NCBI RefSeq assembly: GCF_003853645.1
Contig: NZ_QTPO01000062.1
Span: 1-44,424 of the forward strand
Direction of reading: 5' to 3'
Source: Burkholderia sp. Bp9143
GTDB taxonomy: Bacteria > Pseudomonadota > Gammaproteobacteria > Burkholderiales > Burkholderiaceae
DNA length: 44,424 nt
Made by a program: the position numbers and the translations under genes. The notes beneath the pieces were generated by a model that had not been told where the DNA came from, did not search any database, and saw only the letters and a program-made list of their open reading frames with translations. Every line of letters starts with the position of its first letter. Within the stretch, counting starts at the first letter, position 1. Positions 42,063-44,424 of this stretch are shown here, piece by piece.

Positions 42063-43469
42063 TCAGGCGCGCGATTGCTCAAGAGCCTGCTGGCGCATCT
42101 CTTGGTACTCAGGTTTGCCGATGGGGCTCGCGTCAGGCTTGCCCAAATCGTTCAACGGAATTCGATACGTCTCACGAGCGCTCCAGGCTGCCACCGCCGA
42201 CACAATCGTGATGACCAATGTAACGACTCCAATGGTCGTCGGGATGCCGGATGCGCCCGGAGGGGCCACTGCCGCGAACAGAGCGGGCAGGAGTGCCGTC
42301 AGTGCGGTACCAACGTTTTGAGCGATTGCTACCGCTGTGACGCGGGTGCGCGTCGGGAAGAGTTCCGGGTACAGGCTGGGGAAAATCGCGTTGTAACCTT
42401 GGTAGACGACACCCCACATCAGCAGTGACATGCCTATTGCGAGCGGAACACTCTTGATGCTGATTGCGTACAGGTAGGCGAACGACAGCAACCCGGTCAC
42501 GAGTGCACCGACCATGACAAGCGGTCTGCGTCCGACCTTGTCCGACAGGTTGCCGACAAACGGAATCACGAGGACGGCCACGATGTTTCCCAGCACGGGA
42601 ATCCAGAGATAGACGTCCTTTGCGAAGCCGATGCCGTAGCCCGGCTGAACTGCATATGCTGCGCCGAACACTGTGGTCACAACGGGGATGACGTTCATCA
42701 AGGCGATGCCAACTACGCGAAGCATGTCGCGCCAGCTGTACTTGAACGCATCAACGATGGGAGAACGCGATACTGCATGCTTCTCGCCTTCCTCCTGGAA
42801 AGCTGGCGTTTCTTCCACATTGCGGCGGATGAGGTACCCGGCGATGACGACCACAAAGCTGAGCAGGAACGGGATACGCCAACCCCAGGAGTTGAATGCG
42901 TCTTCCGGCATGTAATGAGCCAGGGGGAGGAAAACGGCTGCGGCGAGAATCTGACCTGCTTGCACGCCCTGGAGGGTGAAGCTGGCGTAGTAGCCTCGGC
43001 GCCCGAATGGAGCATGTTCCAGAATCATCGAACTCGCCCCAGAGATTTCGCCTGCGACAGCGAAGCCCTGGATGAGGCGCATGATGACGAGCAGCGTCGG
43101 GGCGAAAACACCGACTTGTTGATAGGTCGGCAGCAACCCCACGGCCATGGTCGAGAAGCCCATCAGGAACATACAAACGATGAGCACCTTCTTGCGTCCG
43201 TGCGTATCGCCTAAGTGACCGAGGAAGAAAGCGCCGATCGGACGCGCTACATAACCGACGCCATAGGTGGCCAACGAGGCAACGATGGCGACGGTGGGGT
43301 CACCTTTCGGGAAGAAGATTTGCGGAAAGATAAGCGACGCGGCCGTCGCATAGATGAAGAAGTCGTAGTACTCGAGCGCTGAACCTATCCAACCGCTCGC
43401 AGCGGCTCGTCGCGTCTGGCGAGTCGGATGCGCGCCGTCGGCGGTGGCCTTGGTGGCTTGCTGCTTCAT
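42063..43469 (-). CDS. MHS family MFS transporter (ShiA-like)
   Basis: A 468-residue metabolite:H+ symporter. The ATG at 43469 has GGAGA upstream. Family marks: GSALEYYDFFIYATAASLIFP in helix 1, GHLGDTHGRKKVLI in loop 2-3, LIQGFAVAGEISGASSMILEHAP, and GNLSDKVGRRPLVMVG in loop 8-9. Relatives carry shikimate, proline/betaine, alpha-ketoglutarate or citrate. With aroQ and a dehydrogenase gene downstream, quinate or shikimate is the best guess. The LysR gene at 43544 is divergent. Confidence 0.92.
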   Translation of the reverse strand: MKQQATKATADGAHPTRQTRRAAASGWIGSALEYYDFFIYATAASLIFPQIFFPKGDPTVAIVASLATYGVGYVARPIGAFFLGHLGDTHGRKKVLIVCMFLMGFSTMAVGLLPTYQQVGVFAPTLLVIMRLIQGFAVAGEISGASSMILEHAPFGRRGYYASFTLQGVQAGQILAAAVFLPLAHYMPEDAFNSWGWRIPFLLSFVVVIAGYLIRRNVEETPAFQEEGEKHAVSRSPIVDAFKYSWRDMLRVVGIALMNVIPVVTTVFGAAYAVQPGYGIGFAKDVYLWIPVLGNIVAVLVIPFVGNLSDKVGRRPLVMVGALVTGLLSFAYLYAISIKSVPLAIGMSLLMWGVVYQGYNAIFPSLYPELFPTRTRVTAVAIAQNVGTALTALLPALFAAVAPPGASGIPTTIGVVTLVITIVSAVAAWSARETYRIPLNDLGKPDASPIGKPEYQEMRQQALEQSRA

Positions 43470-43489
43470 TGCCTGTCTCCGTTTATATG

Positions 43490-43513
43490 AACCGCGAACT
43501 AAGACGCGCGGTT
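43490..43513. promoter_or_regulatory. Inverted repeat in the LysR/MHS intergenic region
   Basis: AACCGCG at 43490-43496 and its exact inverse CGCGGTT at 43507-43513, ten bases apart. It lies in the 74-bp gap between the divergent starts and is a plausible LysR binding site. Confidence 0.4.
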
Positions 43514-43543
43514 TCGTCGTGGAGCAGAGAATAGAGTCAACCG

Positions 43544-44365
43544 ATGCGCCTACAATGCGTGCATCATTCACTTCAATCCTTCCAAATCGTGAACAATGAT
43601 TGGGACCTCATCGACCTCAAGGTCTTCTGCGAAGTGGCTCGGCGCTCGAGTTTCGTCGCAGCAGCTACCGAACTAGGGATTTCCCCGGCCTATGTGAGCA
43701 AGCGAGTCGCGGACCTGGAACGGGCGCTAGGCGTAACCCTGTTCCACCGGACGACTCGACGCGTTCGAATCAGCGATTCGGGTGAGGCGGCTTACGCGTG
43801 GGCGCGCCGGGTGCTGGAAGCGGTCGATGGTTTGAATGACAGCGTGTCGCGAACGGACAGACGATTATCGGGGCAGCTGCGAATCAGTTCTAGCCTCCGT
43901 CTGGGGCGCAATCATCTGTCCCCGATACTGGCGGAGCTGCATCGCGAGCATCCTGACCTCGAAATCTGGCTCGAACTGATGGACCGGCGCGTTGACCTTC
44001 TTGCCGAAGGCTTTGACATCGACATCAGGATGGGCGAAGTGTCAGAGCCGCACCTTGTGACGCACCTCGTGGTCGAAAACGCGCGGGTGCTTTGCGCCGC
44101 GCCCGAATATCTCGCCAGACGCGGCACGCCGAAGACGGCAGCTGAACTCGCCGGCCACGACTGCCTTCTCTATCGGGAGCGGCACCAAACTTTCGGTGTC
44201 TGGCGACTCCAAGGTCCGCAGGGGATAGAAGCGGTGAAGGTAACGGGGCCCATCGGTTCCAATCACAGCGACATCGTAAGCAACTGGGCGCTGGCTGGGC
44301 ACGGCATCATTCTGCTGGCCGGGTGGGACGTCGCCCCTGCGCTCAAATGCAGTGGACTAGACTAA
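43544..44365 (+). CDS. LysR family regulator, C-terminally truncated
   Basis: Up to 273 residues; a GTG at 43589 would give 258 and a more usual N-terminus (VNNDWDLIDLKVFCEVARRS). The helix-turn-helix contains SSFVAAATELGISPAYVSKRVADLERALG. The effector domain runs to NWALAGHGIILLAGWDVAPALK and then ends in five unrelated residues, where family members continue for about 30-40 more. The 3' sequence therefore seems replaced, probably by the end of a mobile element or another rearrangement at the window edge. It is divergent from the MHS transporter operon and was presumably its regulator; activity is doubtful. Confidence 0.8.
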   Translation: MRLQCVHHSLQSFQIVNNDWDLIDLKVFCEVARRSSFVAAATELGISPAYVSKRVADLERALGVTLFHRTTRRVRISDSGEAAYAWARRVLEAVDGLNDSVSRTDRRLSGQLRISSSLRLGRNHLSPILAELHREHPDLEIWLELMDRRVDLLAEGFDIDIRMGEVSEPHLVTHLVVENARVLCAAPEYLARRGTPKTAAELAGHDCLLYRERHQTFGVWRLQGPQGIEAVKVTGPIGSNHSDIVSNWALAGHGIILLAGWDVAPALKCSGLD

Positions 44366-44424
44366 ATCTGACAGTGGTTGGTTTTTCATGCTGGCGCGCA
44401 TTGGCGCGGAGGGCGTAGCCCGTA

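Noticed and set aside
1..44424. CRISPR array, tRNA, rRNA or prophage
   Set aside because: No regularly spaced repeats with unique spacers beyond the three-copy array at 2-70, no tRNA or rRNA sequence recognised, and no phage structural genes.

Overview
The window is GC-rich DNA with dense, operonic coding and many LysR, AraC and DeoR regulators. Its insertion sequences look like IS66, IS1182, IS3 and possibly IS21 families. This points to a beta-proteobacterium of the Burkholderiales (Burkholderia, Paraburkholderia or Caballeronia type), probably a secondary replicon or accessory chromosome region. The genus is inferred from gene content; no rRNA or marker gene is present apart from a probable rhlE.

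Layout. 1-1790: insertion-sequence debris, two uncharacterised minus-strand genes that look like orphan immunity-type genes, and a 143-bp MITE-like inverted-repeat unit. 1789-5334: a family 2 glycosyltransferase translationally coupled to a cytochrome b561, divergent from a membrane-anchored leucine-rich-repeat protein. 5371-7758: a decayed patch with a frameshifted psuG fragment, the tail of a lost gene and three small uncharacterised proteins. 8094-12428: an AraC regulator divergent from a PhzF-like / ornithine cyclodeaminase-like / dicarboxylate-type symporter operon. 12565-15706: an IS1182 remnant, an MFS transporter and a PAS histidine kinase. 15939-19792: a LysR regulator divergent from a BCCT transporter and an enolase-superfamily enzyme. 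19856-20373: a 518-bp internally deleted IS66 derivative. 20501-21940: a DEAD-box RNA helicase.

22359-31120 is the most interesting block. Eight plus-strand genes encode a DapA/NanA-type aldolase, an iron alcohol dehydrogenase, a DUF1537 four-carbon acid sugar kinase, a PdxA2-type dehydrogenase, a sodium:solute symporter, a cytoplasmic BNR (sialidase-like) protein, a DeoR regulator and a short-chain dehydrogenase. The kinase and PdxA2 pair is the known route from a C4 aldonate (threonate or erythronate) to dihydroxyacetone phosphate. The aldolase, alcohol dehydrogenase and sialidase-like protein suggest a larger imported compound that is first cut down to a C4 acid, a pathway I cannot match to a described one.

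31513-35178: a stand-alone membrane domain of the type that normally precedes ferredoxin and adenylate cyclase modules, an aldo/keto reductase, a flavodoxin-like reductase and its divergent LysR. 35615-44365: a minus-strand set (MHS transporter, Gfo/Idh dehydrogenase, divergent type II dehydroquinase, AEC permease, second Gfo/Idh dehydrogenase) with a divergent, C-terminally truncated LysR. It suggests quinate/shikimate-like cyclitol use. The last two genes of this set are separated by an intact 2,624-bp IS66 element flanked by an 8-bp target duplication.
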